Part shown: piece by piece, positions 42,989-52,027 of the stretch
Numbering within the stretch: the first letter of the stretch is position 1
Layout: every line of letters begins with the position of its first letter
Source of the DNA: an uncultured Collinsella sp.
GTDB lineage: Bacteria > Actinomycetota > Coriobacteriia > Coriobacteriales > Coriobacteriaceae
Length of the DNA: 64,000 bases
Assembly (NCBI GenBank): GCA_949287065.1
Contig: CASEEV010000077.1
Coordinates: forward strand, 54,493 to 118,492
Reading direction: 5' to 3'
Position numbers and translations under genes: made by a program
The notes under the pieces: generated by a model
The model's database searches: none
What the model saw: only the letters and a program-made list of their open reading frames with translations
Told to the model about the DNA's origin: nothing

Positions 42989-43936
42989 CTACCTTTCTTG
43001 CTGGTCGGCCGCAAGAGCGTTGAGAACGATCTCGGCAGCCTCGTCAACCGAACGCTCGTCCATATCGATCCAGGTAATGCGCTCGTCGCGCCGGAACCAC
43101 GAAAGCTGCCGCTTTGCGTAGCGTCGGCTCCGCAGTTTGATGAGATCGACTGCCTCCTCAAGAGAGCACGTCCCCTGCAGGTAGTCGATAAGCTCCTTGT
43201 AACCGATAGCCTGCCGTGCTGTAAGGTCGCTGCCCAAGCCGTCGTCAACAAGGCCGCGCACCTCTTCGAGAAGCCCTTGCTCCATCATGACGTCCACACG
43301 CTCATCGATGCTCCTATACAGGTCCTCGCGATTACGCGTAAGGGCAAACTGCAGCGCGCGGTAGTGGCGCTGCGGAGTTTTGAATCCTGCCTGCTGGTCG
43401 GCATACGATCTGCCTTCGTCAAGCATCTCCAGGGCTCGTATAACGCGCCTTACGTTGTTGGGATGGATGAGCGCAGCGGCGGCAGGATCGCGGTCTTCAA
43501 GCACCTTATGAAGGCCCTCAGGACCGAGCTTCTCGGCAAGGTCGTTGAGCTGAGCACGGCGATCGTCGATAAGCTTGCCTTGCGGAAAGTGCATCTCGTC
43601 GATAACCGCCTTGATATAAAGACCTGTCCCCCCGCAGAGCACGGGAACGCGACCCTCGCCGAGCAGACGATCGATAACGGCGCGCGCGTCACGCTGGAAG
43701 AGGGCGGCGGAGTACGCCTCGTCAGGGTCGGCAACGTCGACCATGGCGAGGGGAGCCTTGCACTCGCCGGGCAGAGCCTTTGCCGTCCCGATATCCATGC
43801 GCCGATACACCTGCATGGCGTCGCAGGAAACAACAGTGGAGCCCAGACGCCAGGCAACAGCATCGGCAACGGCGCTTTTGCCCGAGGCGGTCGGCCCGCC
43901 GATGACGATTACCGGTTGCACAGCGCCCTCGCTCAT
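42989..43936 (-). CDS. miaA: tRNA dimethylallyltransferase
   Basis: Adds a dimethylallyl group, from MEP-derived DMAPP, to A37 of tRNAs reading UNN codons. The 315-aa protein has P-loop IGGPTASGKSAVA (about residues 11-23), CDAMQVYRRMDIGTAK, CGGTGLYIKAV and QLSWFRRDERITWID. It overlaps miaB by 4 nt, so the two successive enzymes of ms2i6A synthesis are coupled. Confidence 0.96.
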   Translation of the reverse strand: MSEGAVQPVIVIGGPTASGKSAVADAVAWRLGSTVVSCDAMQVYRRMDIGTAKALPGECKAPLAMVDVADPDEAYSAALFQRDARAVIDRLLGEGRVPVLCGGTGLYIKAVIDEMHFPQGKLIDDRRAQLNDLAEKLGPEGLHKVLEDRDPAAAALIHPNNVRRVIRALEMLDEGRSYADQQAGFKTPQRHYRALQFALTRNREDLYRSIDERVDVMMEQGLLEEVRGLVDDGLGSDLTARQAIGYKELIDYLQGTCSLEEAVDLIKLRSRRYAKRQLSWFRRDERITWIDMDERSVDEAAEIVLNALAADQQER

Positions 43937-45291
43937 CGAGGAGAGCCCGCGAGCGTGCCCGAAAGATACCAGGTGCGCGCCGTGTCAACGGCAACGTCGA
44001 CCATCTTGCCGACAAAGTCCTCGGCATTGGCCCCTTCGGGAACCGGAGCATGCACCGTCTGATTCTTCGGGCTCTTGCCCTGAAGAATAGAGGGATCGTG
44101 CTTGGATGGCCCCTCCATAAGCACCGGCACCGTCGTGTTAAGCTCCTTCTGGTTCTCCTCGAACGCAGTGCGCTGAATCACCTCGACAAGACGGTCGAAT
44201 CGATTCTGGATCTCGGAGCGCGGCGTGGGGTCGTTAATCTCGGCCGCAGGCGTACCCGCGCGTTTGGAATAGATGAAGGTAAAGGCCTGCGCGTAACGGA
44301 CCTTCTCCGCAAGACTCAACGTCTCGAGAAAATCTTCCTCGGTCTCTCCCGGAAAGCCGACGATGATGTCGGTCGAAAGCGCGATGTCAGGCATTTTGCT
44401 GCGAATGCGATCAACAAGCGCAAGGTAGTCCTCGCGCGTGTACTTGCGGTTCATCGCTTTGAGGATGCGCGTGGAACCAGATTGCACCGCCAGATGAAGC
44501 TGCGGCATAACAGCGGGAACCTCGGCCATGGCATCGATGGTCTCGGGAAGCAGGTCCTTGGGATGCGACGAGGTAAAGCGGATGCGTTCGATACCGGTAT
44601 CGCCGACGGCGCGGAGAAGATCGGCAAAGCGCGGAGCCCCAAAGAGGTCGCGCCCGTAGGAATTGACGTTCTGCCCGAGCAAAGTAACTTCGCGCACGCC
44701 AAGGCGCGTGAGGCCGGTTACCTCGTCGACGATCTCCTCAAACGGGCGGCTCTTCTCGCGACCACGCACATAGGGGACGATGCAGTACGAGCAGAAGTTG
44801 TTGCAGCCGGTCATGATGGGCACCCACGCATGGTACTCGGTCTCACGATGCCACGGCATGTCGGTAGCAGACCGAGCCAGGTCCTCGGAGGTAAGGACCT
44901 GGCTCTCCCCCGTCTCAAACGCGCGGGCGATAAGCTCGCCAGCATGCGTGATGGCGGAGGTGCCGAAGACGACGTCGACGTTGTCGAGATTCGTAAGCAG
45001 GCCCTCGCCGTCGCGCTGGGCAATGCAGCCGCCTACGGCAACGACGCGCTTGCCACTCGGCGGTACCCGAGCGCTTTTGAGCGAAGAGCACTGCCCGTAC
45101 AGACGCGTATCGGCCTTCTCGCGAACGCAGCATGTCATAAAGACAACGATGTCGGCGCCATCGGGATCAGCCGCAGGAAGGCAGCCGGCCGCGTCGAGCA
45201 TACCGCTCACACGCTCAGAATCGTGCATGTTCATCTGGCAGCCGAATGTTCGCACAAAGTACGTTTTGCCCTGAAGGACAGAAGAAGTCAT
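43933..45291 (-). CDS. miaB: tRNA-2-methylthio-N6-dimethylallyladenosine synthase
   Basis: A radical SAM methylthiotransferase acting after MiaA. The 452-aa protein has the N-terminal UPF0004 domain with FGCQMNMHDSE and further Fe-S cysteines (MTCCVREKAD, GGCIAQ), the radical SAM motif CNNFCSYCIVPYVRGRE (about residues 150-166), and a C-terminal TRAM domain. Complete. ATG 45291 has GAGG upstream. Its paralogue RimO is at 52028. Confidence 0.96.
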   Translation of the reverse strand: MTSSVLQGKTYFVRTFGCQMNMHDSERVSGMLDAAGCLPAADPDGADIVVFMTCCVREKADTRLYGQCSSLKSARVPPSGKRVVAVGGCIAQRDGEGLLTNLDNVDVVFGTSAITHAGELIARAFETGESQVLTSEDLARSATDMPWHRETEYHAWVPIMTGCNNFCSYCIVPYVRGREKSRPFEEIVDEVTGLTRLGVREVTLLGQNVNSYGRDLFGAPRFADLLRAVGDTGIERIRFTSSHPKDLLPETIDAMAEVPAVMPQLHLAVQSGSTRILKAMNRKYTREDYLALVDRIRSKMPDIALSTDIIVGFPGETEEDFLETLSLAEKVRYAQAFTFIYSKRAGTPAAEINDPTPRSEIQNRFDRLVEVIQRTAFEENQKELNTTVPVLMEGPSKHDPSILQGKSPKNQTVHAPVPEGANAEDFVGKMVDVAVDTARTWYLSGTLAGSPR

Positions 45292-45323
45292 AGGAACCTC
45301 GAGACAGGCTTTGAGAATAACCG

Positions 45324-45644
45324 TTACTGGGCGCGCGCCGCGTTCTCTTCTAGAGAGGGCACTTCGGAGTTGTGGGCCGTAAGGCGGTGCACGTAAACCG
45401 CAAGGCGAATGGCCGTGCGCGACTCGCCGTTGATGAGGATGTCGGAGAAGACAGGTGCGCAGGAAATGTCGCAGCCCGTGGGAATGAGGAAACCGCGAGC
45501 AATAGCGATGGCCTTGATGGCCTGGTTAACAGCACCGGCACCCACGCACTGAATGTTTACCGCAACGCCGTCTTTGACCATGCCGGCAATCGCACCGGCG
45601 ACCGATGCCGGCGATGACTTGCTCGAGACCTTCAGAAAATCCAT
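45324..45644 (-). CDS. spoVS: Stage V sporulation protein S family (Alba-like)
   Basis: A 106-aa protein closely matching SpoVS: MDFLKVSSKSSPASVAGAIA, VNIQCVGAGAVNQAIKAIAIARG and TAIRLAVYVHR. SpoVS has an Alba-type fold and is thought to bind nucleic acid. The usual length is about 86; here a polar C-terminal tail of about 20 residues follows. The organism group does not sporulate, so the role is not sporulation. The start at 45644 has AGGAGAA upstream; a longer frame has no site. It sits in the Firmicutes rny-spoVS-miaB position. Confidence 0.93.
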   Translation of the reverse strand: MDFLKVSSKSSPASVAGAIAGMVKDGVAVNIQCVGAGAVNQAIKAIAIARGFLIPTGCDISCAPVFSDILINGESRTAIRLAVYVHRLTAHNSEVPSLEENAARAQ

Positions 45645-45695
45645 GCTACGTTCTCCTGCTGCTTTGTATGCTGTGATGAAGCTAGTATTTGTGCA

Positions 45696-45704
45696 ATTAT
45701 GCCA
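45696..45704 (-). promoter_or_regulatory. Extended -10 for spoVS
   Basis: Minus strand TGGCATAAT (45696-45704), 52 nt before the spoVS start; no good -35. Confidence 0.45.
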
Positions 45705-45746
45705 CAACGGCACAGGATATGGTGGAGCGAACGAAGGTTTGCCCCG

Positions 45747-46826
45747 TTATTCTCCCTTGTCGATGTCAAAGGTGACGGTGATCCGATCCTTTGCGACCCG
45801 GATCCGGGGACTTTGCCGAAGCGCCAGGTAATACTTGGCAGCAAAATCGTTGAACGCGTCTGCAAGAGCGTCTTTAAAATCCTCGGCATCATCTGCGGAG
45901 ATTTTAAGGCCTCGACGATCGAGGGCAAGGTCGACAGAGCGGGTATCTGGGTGCTCCCGCTTAGAAAGCAGCTGCGAGGCAACGCTCGGCAGAGCGGATA
46001 TCGTTCCCGCCATAATACGTTGCGCCGTACGTTCGGAGAGCTCGAGTCCGAGAGATCCTGCGATTGCGACAAAATCAGCCGCATCGGCAGATGCTCCTAG
46101 ACGCTCGCACAGCGGCAGCGACGAGGGGTCGCTGAGAAAGAGACCGGACGCAAGATCGGCGCGATCTAACGCAAACCCGTAGAGCGTCGCCGCGATTTCT
46201 GTTGGAGTGCCGAGGTAGACGGCGCACGTTTCACGCTCCGCAAGCGCAAACTCAGCGACGGTTCGAATGATATTGCGGGGCCCTTTGACGCAGCACGGCT
46301 CCCCTTCGTCGTTTTTGCCGACAACAGGCCACGTAGACTGGTCGGCACGCTCGGCAAGGGCGTTGGTGTCGAAGCTCGCGCACAAGGAGGAGCCACCGCC
46401 CTGCATGGTTGATACCACGAAGGCTTCCCGTGCGTTTTGCCTTATGGAGTACAGGGCCATGCCGCGTCCGTGAAGGCCCCACTGGTCCATGCGCATCGAC
46501 TCGAGCTTGGAGGTAACGCGCGCGTCAAAGATCCGCTCGCGCATGGCATCAGGTATGCCGGACCCGTTGTCAATGCAAACGATGTTGCGCGTATCGCCAA
46601 CTTTTGAAGAGGCAACAAAAAGGGCGGTGGCCCCAGCGTCCCGCGCATTGCGCAGAAGCTCGACCACCGCATCCTCAATAGAGCGAATATCCTGTTTTGC
46701 CTGCCGTCGCTCCGCTTCGGCAACGCGAAGACGAACGAAACCGTCGCCGTAGCTTTCCTCAATGCGAAGAGCGTCCTCGCCCGTTGCAGAGGCGATGAAA
46801 GAGATCAGATCGTCCGACTCGGCCAT
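45747..46826 (-). CDS. Uncharacterised GHKL ATPase, MutL-like N-terminal domain
   Basis: A 359-aa protein I cannot assign to a named family. Residues about 45-200 are a GHKL ATPase: N-box VVELLRNARDAGA (Glu56, Asn60, Asp63), DNGSGIP (86-92), then ARVTSKL followed by GLHGRGMALYSI (117-128). The VTSK plus GxxGxxxxxSI arrangement parallels ATSK and GFRGEALASI of MutL. The C-terminal half has no MutL dimerisation/endonuclease motif and ends in a beta-rich IRVAKDRITVTFDI. It lies 6 nt after rny and before spoVS. I infer a cytoplasmic ATPase acting with one of these. Confidence 0.78.
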   Translation of the reverse strand: MAESDDLISFIASATGEDALRIEESYGDGFVRLRVAEAERRQAKQDIRSIEDAVVELLRNARDAGATALFVASSKVGDTRNIVCIDNGSGIPDAMRERIFDARVTSKLESMRMDQWGLHGRGMALYSIRQNAREAFVVSTMQGGGSSLCASFDTNALAERADQSTWPVVGKNDEGEPCCVKGPRNIIRTVAEFALAERETCAVYLGTPTEIAATLYGFALDRADLASGLFLSDPSSLPLCERLGASADAADFVAIAGSLGLELSERTAQRIMAGTISALPSVASQLLSKREHPDTRSVDLALDRRGLKISADDAEDFKDALADAFNDFAAKYYLALRQSPRIRVAKDRITVTFDIDKGE

Positions 46827-46832
46827 AGGTCG

Positions 46833-48383
46833 CTACTTCGCGATGTCGACCGCGCGGCTCTCGCGGATAACCACTACGCGAACCTGACCCGGGTACTCCA
46901 TCTCCTCTTCGATCTGCTTGGCGATGTCGTGCGCAAGAACCGTTGCCTGGGCATCGGAGATCTTCTCGGGCTGGACCATAACGTGCAGCTCACGACCGGC
47001 CTGCATGGCGTAGGTGCGCTCGACGCCGTTATGGGAGTTGGAGATCTCCTCGAGCTTCTCGAGGCGCTTGATGTAGTTCTCGGCAGACTCGCGGCGAGCA
47101 CCGGGGCGCGCAGCGGAAATGGCATCGGCAGCCTGAACGAGAACAGCAAGGACCGTGCTTGGATCAACGTCGCCGTGATGGGCCTCGATGGCGTGGACGA
47201 TGGAGGGATCCTCGCCGTAGCGGCGCGCCAGGTCGGCGCCGATTACCGCATGGGGCCCCTCGACCTCGTGGTCGATAGCCTTGCCAAGATCGTGGAGCAG
47301 GCCGGCACGGCGGGCGGAGCGGGAGTCGACGCCAAGCTCGGAGGCCATGATAGCGCAGAGCTCGCCGACCTCGATCGAGTGCTGGAGCACGTTCTGGCCA
47401 AACGACGTGCGGTACCGAAGAGCGCCGAGCGTCTTCACGAGCTCAGGATGCAGATCGTGGATGCCCGCGTCGAACGCGGCCTCCTCGCCCGCCTCGCGAA
47501 CGCGCTGCTGAACGAGATCGGAGGCCTTGTGGTACATCTCCTCGATACGCGCCGGATGAATGCGGCCGTCGGCGATGAGGTTCTCGAGAGCAACGCGCGC
47601 CGTCTCGCGACGAACGGGATCGAAGCTCGAGAGGACAACGGTCTCAGGCGTGTCATCGATCACCAGGTTGACACCAGACACCTGCTCGAAGGTGCGAATG
47701 TTGCGACCTTCGCGGCCGATGATGCGTCCCTTGAGGTCGTCGGAGGGAATGTGAACCGAGGTCACTGTGACCTCGGCAGTGTGGTCGGCAGCGCAGCGCT
47801 GGATAGCAAGCGAGATAATCTCGCGCGCGGTCTTGCTGCACTCGTTGCGTACGCGCTGCTCGGAATCGCGGATGATCGTCGCAGCCTCATGGGTGACGTC
47901 CTCGCGCACGCGGTCGAGAAGCTCCTCGTGGGCCTCGTCACGCGTAAGCTCCGCGATGCGCTCGAGCTCGGTAGCCTGACGCGCGTACAGCGCCTCAACC
48001 TCGCGCGAGCGCTTGTCGATCTGACCGGCCTGGCTCGACAGCTGATGCTCGCGCTTGTCGAGGGCGTCGTTGCGGCGATCAAGGGACTCCTCACGCTGCA
48101 TAACGCGGTTCTCGAGCGTGCGCAGCTCGCGCTTGCGCTGCTTCTCCTCGGCCTCGGCTGCCTGGCGATGCTGGATAATCTCTTCCTTTGCCGAGAGAAG
48201 AGCCTCTTTCTTCAGGGTCTCCGCCTGACGCTGCGCGTCGTCGATGACCTGAGTTGCCTGAGCCTGGGCCTGCTGGACCTGGGTCTCCGCCTCTCTGACA
48301 CGACCGTTGCTCGCGCTGCGCATGGCGGCGAACGTGCCGCCGGCGCCGACCGCCAGGCACACAATCGCAATAACTAGCTCCAT
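46833..48383 (-). CDS. rny: Ribonuclease Y
   Basis: A membrane-anchored endoribonuclease that starts mRNA decay. The 516-aa protein has an N-terminal TM helix (residues 2-22), a long charged coiled coil (about 25-205), a KH domain ([24 protein letters not shown], about 212-235) and an HD domain with catalytic HDLGKAID (about 363-370). Complete. ATG 48383 has GAGGTGG upstream. It is preceded by a 377-nt gap with two promoters and a hairpin in the leader. Confidence 0.97.
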   Translation of the reverse strand: MELVIAIVCLAVGAGGTFAAMRSASNGRVREAETQVQQAQAQATQVIDDAQRQAETLKKEALLSAKEEIIQHRQAAEAEEKQRKRELRTLENRVMQREESLDRRNDALDKREHQLSSQAGQIDKRSREVEALYARQATELERIAELTRDEAHEELLDRVREDVTHEAATIIRDSEQRVRNECSKTAREIISLAIQRCAADHTAEVTVTSVHIPSDDLKGRIIGREGRNIRTFEQVSGVNLVIDDTPETVVLSSFDPVRRETARVALENLIADGRIHPARIEEMYHKASDLVQQRVREAGEEAAFDAGIHDLHPELVKTLGALRYRTSFGQNVLQHSIEVGELCAIMASELGVDSRSARRAGLLHDLGKAIDHEVEGPHAVIGADLARRYGEDPSIVHAIEAHHGDVDPSTVLAVLVQAADAISAARPGARRESAENYIKRLEKLEEISNSHNGVERTYAMQAGRELHVMVQPEKISDAQATVLAHDIAKQIEEEMEYPGQVRVVVIRESRAVDIAK

Positions 48384-48421
48384 GCGTCCACCTCGTTACT
48401 CAAATTAATTCACGTAATACG

Positions 48422-48449
48422 GAACGCCCGCCCTTGCGGACGAGCGCTC
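48422..48449 (-). promoter_or_regulatory. Leader hairpin with GCAA tetraloop before rny
   Basis: A 12-bp stem (48422-48433 with 48438-48449, three G-U pairs) closed by a GNRA-type GCAA loop on the minus strand, 39 nt before the rny start codon. No U-tract. Confidence 0.55.
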
Positions 48450-48548
48450 GACATTTGCATGGTATGCACCCAAGTATGATGTTGAAACCAACCAACGTAT
48501 TCAATCTCATGTAGCATGAGCACGTAACACAGAACAAATGACACATTT

Positions 48549-48577
48549 ATCCTACGTTGACCCCGCCTGCGAGTCAA
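48549..48577 (-). promoter_or_regulatory. Proximal rny promoter
   Basis: Minus strand TTGACT (48572-48577), a 17-nt spacer, then TAGGAT (48549-48554). The predicted leader to rny is about 158 nt. Confidence 0.72.
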
Positions 48578-48678
48578 GCGCGTGCGACAGAGTTGCAAGG
48601 ATCAGAGCTAAGGCCAATAGCTGCGGAAACAGCACCAGCATCCTATGTGAGCTGCAGCGATGCCGATTGTACTTATCG

Positions 48679-48707
48679 GTCATACATCACGTAGAACGAA
48701 CAATCAA
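48679..48707 (-). promoter_or_regulatory. Distal promoter upstream of rny
   Basis: Minus strand TTGATT (48702-48707), a 17-nt spacer, then TATGAC (48679-48684). It could drive a longer rny leader or a small RNA. Confidence 0.5.
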
Positions 48708-48760
48708 TTTTGCGATACGTCCCATAATGCGCACTTGCTTACGATATGCATGAAAGCACG

Positions 48761-49471
48761 TTATGCGTCCTCATGCTCTAGGCGCAACTTAACCGCTTCG
48801 GAGGCGCATCGGTAATCAAATCCTTTGCCCACCAAGAACCGGACGAGCTTCTCGTAGGCCCGCGTATCGGGCAGACGCTTGCGCTCCAAGAGCCCGAGTG
48901 CGCGGCCTACGTCCGCAGCATCGTCAAAAAAGTCCTCCGGATACCCCGCGATGCTCTCGGCATCGACGCCGCGCACCGAGAGCTCGCGTTCTATGCGGCG
49001 CCTACCCCACCCGGCACGCTTCTTTGCCTCGATGTAAAAGCGCGCATAGCGATCGTCGTCGATGAAGCGGTGATTGCACGCCCAGTCAACAGCCTCGGCA
49101 GCAATATCGGGCAGAAACCCGTCACGCACGAGCTTTTGCTGTGCCTCGAGCTGCGTGTAGTCGCGCCGGTCAAGCTTGGCAGCCAGCACTTCCTTGGCAG
49201 AGCGAACCTCGAGAGAGCGCACCGCGTCAAAGAAGTCGTCTTTATCGATCGGCACATTGATGTCGTGCGATCGCAGGAGCCGCGCTACCGCAACAGGCAG
49301 TTTGATCTCCATGACCGGACCGCTCTCGAGGCGCACCTCGAGCTTTGCCTTGGGCTTGCTTCGCCCCATGCCAAGTGAGGTTCGCTCGGGAAGAACAACG
49401 CGATATGAGGCCACCGCCGACGTCTCCGCATCGACGGTGGCCTGGGCATCCAAATAGTCGGGGCTGTTCAA
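48761..49471 (-). CDS. recX: Regulatory protein RecX
   Basis: A 236-aa modulator that limits RecA filament extension, built of three-helix repeats. Recognisable stretches are LDRRDYTQLEAQQKLVRDGF, FIDDDRYARFYIEAKKRAGWG and RRRIERELSVRGVD. It follows recA by 12 nt and shares its LexA-controlled promoter. The frame opens with TTG 49471 and has only a distant AAGGA, so the true start could be some codons downstream. An N-terminal region of about 80 residues precedes the repeats. Confidence 0.9.
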   Translation of the reverse strand: MNSPDYLDAQATVDAETSAVASYRVVLPERTSLGMGRSKPKAKLEVRLESGPVMEIKLPVAVARLLRSHDINVPIDKDDFFDAVRSLEVRSAKEVLAAKLDRRDYTQLEAQQKLVRDGFLPDIAAEAVDWACNHRFIDDDRYARFYIEAKKRAGWGRRRIERELSVRGVDAESIAGYPEDFFDDAADVGRALGLLERKRLPDTRAYEKLVRFLVGKGFDYRCASEAVKLRLEHEDA

Positions 49472-49483
49472 ACCGGGTCGTCC

Positions 49484-50560
<1,077 letters not shown>

Positions 50561-50594
50561 ACCGCATGTCCTCCCTTTACTACCGTCTGGTAGC

Positions 50595-50623
50595 AGTATA
50601 TGCGAACGGTTGTTCGCTGTCAA
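50595..50623 (-). promoter_or_regulatory. recA promoter
   Basis: Minus strand TTGACA (50618-50623), exactly 17 nt, TATACT (50595-50600): consensus -35 and a strong -10. Confidence 0.93.
50603..50616. promoter_or_regulatory. LexA (SOS) box of recA
   Basis: CGAACGGTTGTTCG, a perfect CGAAC-N4-GTTCG, lies wholly in the recA promoter spacer, so bound LexA excludes RNA polymerase. Confidence 0.93.
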
Positions 50624-50843
50624 CGTATCTAGAAGCTTACGCCGCGCATCGAACCAAAGGCCGACCAAACCCTGACCATAAACACCGCACATACCGTGAT
50701 CAAACTTGCCGACTTCCAACAAATGGCGCGTTACCGCAGGTAGAGCTGTAAAGCACCAGGGGCGTTAGAGCTCGTTACGACGATGCATAAGTCAGTAAGC
50801 CCAACACGGGCACCACAGGAAGCACACATGAGGGCGGGTGGGG

Positions 50844-51389
50844 CTAGGAGGTCTCCCCCGCCTCTTGCAGCGAAGAAGCCAGCAGCTCGAGCGCAAACCA
50901 CGCTGCGGCCCGGCGCACCTGAGTACGATCGCCGGAAATTGATCGACGGTACATGGTGCAACCGCTCGCGTCAGCGCACCCAAAGTAGACAGTGCCCACC
51001 GGATCCTGTTCGGTTCCTCCCGTAGGACCCGCGTAACCCGTAACGCTCACCGTCACATCGGATCCAAACAACTGACGCGACCCAAGCGCCATCTCGTAAG
51101 CGGTTTGATAGGAGACCGCCGACCAGCGCTCGAGCGTTATGTGCTGAACGCCCAAAACACGCTCTTTGATCTCATTCACATAGGTAACCGCGCCGCCGCG
51201 CAAAACATCGGACGCTCCAGAAACAGAGGCGATTTCCGATGCGACCATGCCGGCAGTGCAAGACTCCGCGGTCGAAACGGTTCGGCCGCATGCAGCGCCA
51301 AACTTCACTACACGCTCAGCGCACGCAAAAAGGACCTCATCGGTTATCGTCTCGCCGTTAACGCAAGCCTCTCGCTCGAACTTCTTCAT
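50844..51389 (-). CDS. cinA: CinA C-terminal domain protein (NMN amidohydrolase-like)
   Basis: A 181-aa stand-alone CinA/PncC domain that deamidates nicotinamide mononucleotide. STAESCTAGMVASEIASVSGAS (about residues 32-53), GGAVTYVNEIKERVLGV, and GYAGPTGGTEQDPVGTVYFG (about 125-144) are characteristic. The N-terminal COG1058 domain of full CinA is missing. The start at 51389 uses GAGG about 10 nt upstream; the longer frame reads through the end of pgsA. The order pgsA-cinA-recA is conserved in Gram-positives. Confidence 0.9.
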   Translation of the reverse strand: MKKFEREACVNGETITDEVLFACAERVVKFGAACGRTVSTAESCTAGMVASEIASVSGASDVLRGGAVTYVNEIKERVLGVQHITLERWSAVSYQTAYEMALGSRQLFGSDVTVSVTGYAGPTGGTEQDPVGTVYFGCADASGCTMYRRSISGDRTQVRRAAAWFALELLASSLQEAGETS

Positions 51390-51409
51390 GATGAAGTCCT
51401 CTGCACCAT

Positions 51410-52021
51410 CTAGACCGAAAACACCGTACGCCGAGCACCCATAAAGTACTGGATGCCCGAAACAACCGTAAGGACAACCGCAACGGCCATGATGGCGTGC
51501 GCCGCAAGGAGCACCTCGGCCGACCACGGCAGCGCATAGGCGGTCATGACATCCACAAAGAGATAGATGCAGATGGATACCATGGTGGTGGCAGTCTTCC
51601 ATTTGCCGAGCTTGTCGGCAGCGATAACAACGCCGTTGGCACCGGCGACCATCCGCAGCGCGCTCACCAAGAACTCGCGGGCGAGAATAACGAACACGAC
51701 CCAGCAGCTGATTTTACCCTGCTCGACGAAGATTAGGAGCGCGGAAAACACAAGGAGCTTGTCGGCAATCGGGTCGAGAAACTTGCCGAAATCGGTGATC
51801 TCGCCGCGAGAGCGCGCAAGATAGCCGTCGGCTTTGTCGGTCAGGCTCAGAATCATGTACAGCACGAACGCGGCAGCAACCCTGGCGCCGTACCCGATAC
51901 CCAGGGCCTCCATGGGAATGGTTGCGAACAGCATGTACACCGGGATAAAGAGAATGCGCACGCAGGTAACGATATTGGCGGGCGTCCAAATACTCGTCAG
52001 CTCTTTTTTATCAGCAGCCAT
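51410..52021 (-). CDS. pgsA: CDP-diacylglycerol-glycerol-3-phosphate 3-phosphatidyltransferase
   Basis: Makes phosphatidylglycerol phosphate from CDP-diacylglycerol and glycerol-3-phosphate. The 203-aa protein begins with NIVTCVRILFIPVYM and carries the CDP-alcohol motif DKADGYLARSRG, then FGKFLDPIADK (about residues 62-86). About six TM helices are predicted. Its position between rimO and cinA is the classical pgsA position, supporting this over the homologue at 29222. ATG 52021 lies 6 nt after the rimO stop. Confidence 0.93.
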   Translation of the reverse strand: MAADKKELTSIWTPANIVTCVRILFIPVYMLFATIPMEALGIGYGARVAAAFVLYMILSLTDKADGYLARSRGEITDFGKFLDPIADKLLVFSALLIFVEQGKISCWVVFVILAREFLVSALRMVAGANGVVIAADKLGKWKTATTMVSICIYLFVDVMTAYALPWSAEVLLAAHAIMAVAVVLTVVSGIQYFMGARRTVFSV

Positions 52022-52027
52022 CAGCTC

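Larger units (their letters stand above)
48384..48760. other. 377-nt non-coding region between recX and rny
   Basis: No frame here has a good ribosome-binding site or protein-like composition. It holds two minus-strand promoters (48549-48577 and 48679-48707), a CCGAT/ATCGG hairpin between them, and the GCAA-loop hairpin at 48422-48449. It is either a long rny leader or includes a small RNA. Confidence 0.6.

Noticed and set aside
43933..45291. Possibility that miaB and rimO are a recent duplication
   Set aside because: Each keeps its own diagnostic N-terminal motif (GCQMN versus GCAKNEVD), so they are the two ancient, separate methylthiotransferases.
46929..48377. A 482-codon + strand open frame opposite rny
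   Set aside because: Antisense shadow of the RNase Y coiled coil and KH region.
48410..48598. A 62-codon - strand frame in the rny leader
   Set aside because: It lies across the proximal promoter and the hairpin and has no ribosome-binding site; better read as leader RNA.
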